64,000 nucleotides of DNA from Anaspis maculata (lineage: Eukaryota; Arthropoda; Insecta; Coleoptera; Scraptiidae). Numbering within the stretch: the stretch's first letter is position 1; each line of letters starts with the position of its first letter. The notes beneath the pieces are model-generated. The model did no database searches. It worked only from the letters and a program-made list of their open reading frames with translations, and was not told where the DNA came from. Shown one piece after another: positions 63,785 through 64,000 of this stretch. The DNA lies in the NCBI GenBank assembly GCA_949128115.1, contig OX421968.1, forward strand, positions 27,884,377 to 27,948,376. The letters are read 5' to 3'. Both the position numbers and the translations under genes were made by a program.

Positions 63785-64000
63785 ACATTAGGGTGGGCCG
63801 AAAAAATCAAAATTTGCCAAATCGAAAAATAATAGTGCGGAAAACTTGTATTTGAGCTTTATAAGTATTCCTATGAAAATTTGAAAAAAATTAATTTAGG
63901 TCTTGGGGTGCCACAAAGCACTTGAAATAGAAAAAAAATTGAAATTCTTTGAAAAAATTTTTAAAAAAATTCAAGCATCTTTTCAGATTTTTTTTTGCCG
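63785..64000 (+). other. AT-rich repeat beginning ATTAGGGTGGGCCG
   Basis: ATTAGGGTGGGCCGAAAAAATC looks like the end of a DNA transposon that has cut off the Tc1 relic. The other end lies outside the window, so it cannot be classified here. Confidence 0.35.

Overview
This window is eukaryotic. There are no operons, ribosome-binding sites or dense bacterial genes. Almost everything recognisable is transposable-element or satellite DNA of the kinds found in animal, and especially arthropod, genomes: endonuclease-type LINEs, a tRNA-derived SINE, a solo LTR, hAT, mariner, Tc1 and PIF/Harbinger remnants, Helentron-like non-autonomous elements, and many very large inverted repeats. I infer an insect or other arthropod. 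The species cannot be read from the sequence, and I see no intact host protein gene.

Layout. 1-12207 is a tandem satellite of ~196 bp monomers with higher-order repeats, split by a 5'-truncated LINE (5415-8484) with an intact pol ORF. 12212-17464 is a composite foldback: outer ~60 bp terminal inverted repeats enclose two side-by-side hairpins, and nested in them are a 519 bp solo LTR and another inverted-repeat element. 17465-19660 is unclassified. 19660-25915 is a second large foldback carrying a SINE and a Helentron-like element (HINE). 25916-28030 holds a HINE fragment, a dead LINE tail and a complete hammerhead ribozyme motif. 28127-32234 is three consecutive near-palindromes of 0.7-1.2 kb, one with a hAT MITE. 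32235-34980 is a repeat family interrupted by a HINE. 34980-40360 is a foldback with a 1.9 kb hAT element. 40875-59825 is a 19 kb foldback whose arms are 9 kb apart. Inside it are a PIF/Harbinger fragment, a mariner MITE, a tyrosine-recombinase fragment split by a HINE, a smaller foldback, and a HINE that itself contains a full-length 5.3 kb LINE with two intact ORFs (51754-57042). 59826-64000 holds more MITEs, a palindrome, a polyA LINE tail and a Tc1 transposase relic.

How the parts relate. The inverted arms act as internal empty-site controls. Several insertions (the HINE at 22266, the SINE at 20715, the solo LTR at 13715, MITEs at 29924 and 48700) sit in one arm only, so target duplications and ends can be read directly. 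The order of events is nested: foldback, then HINE, then LINE. The elements most likely to have been active recently are the two LINEs, whose ORFs are uninterrupted and which share a pentameric (TTATC)n 3' tail.
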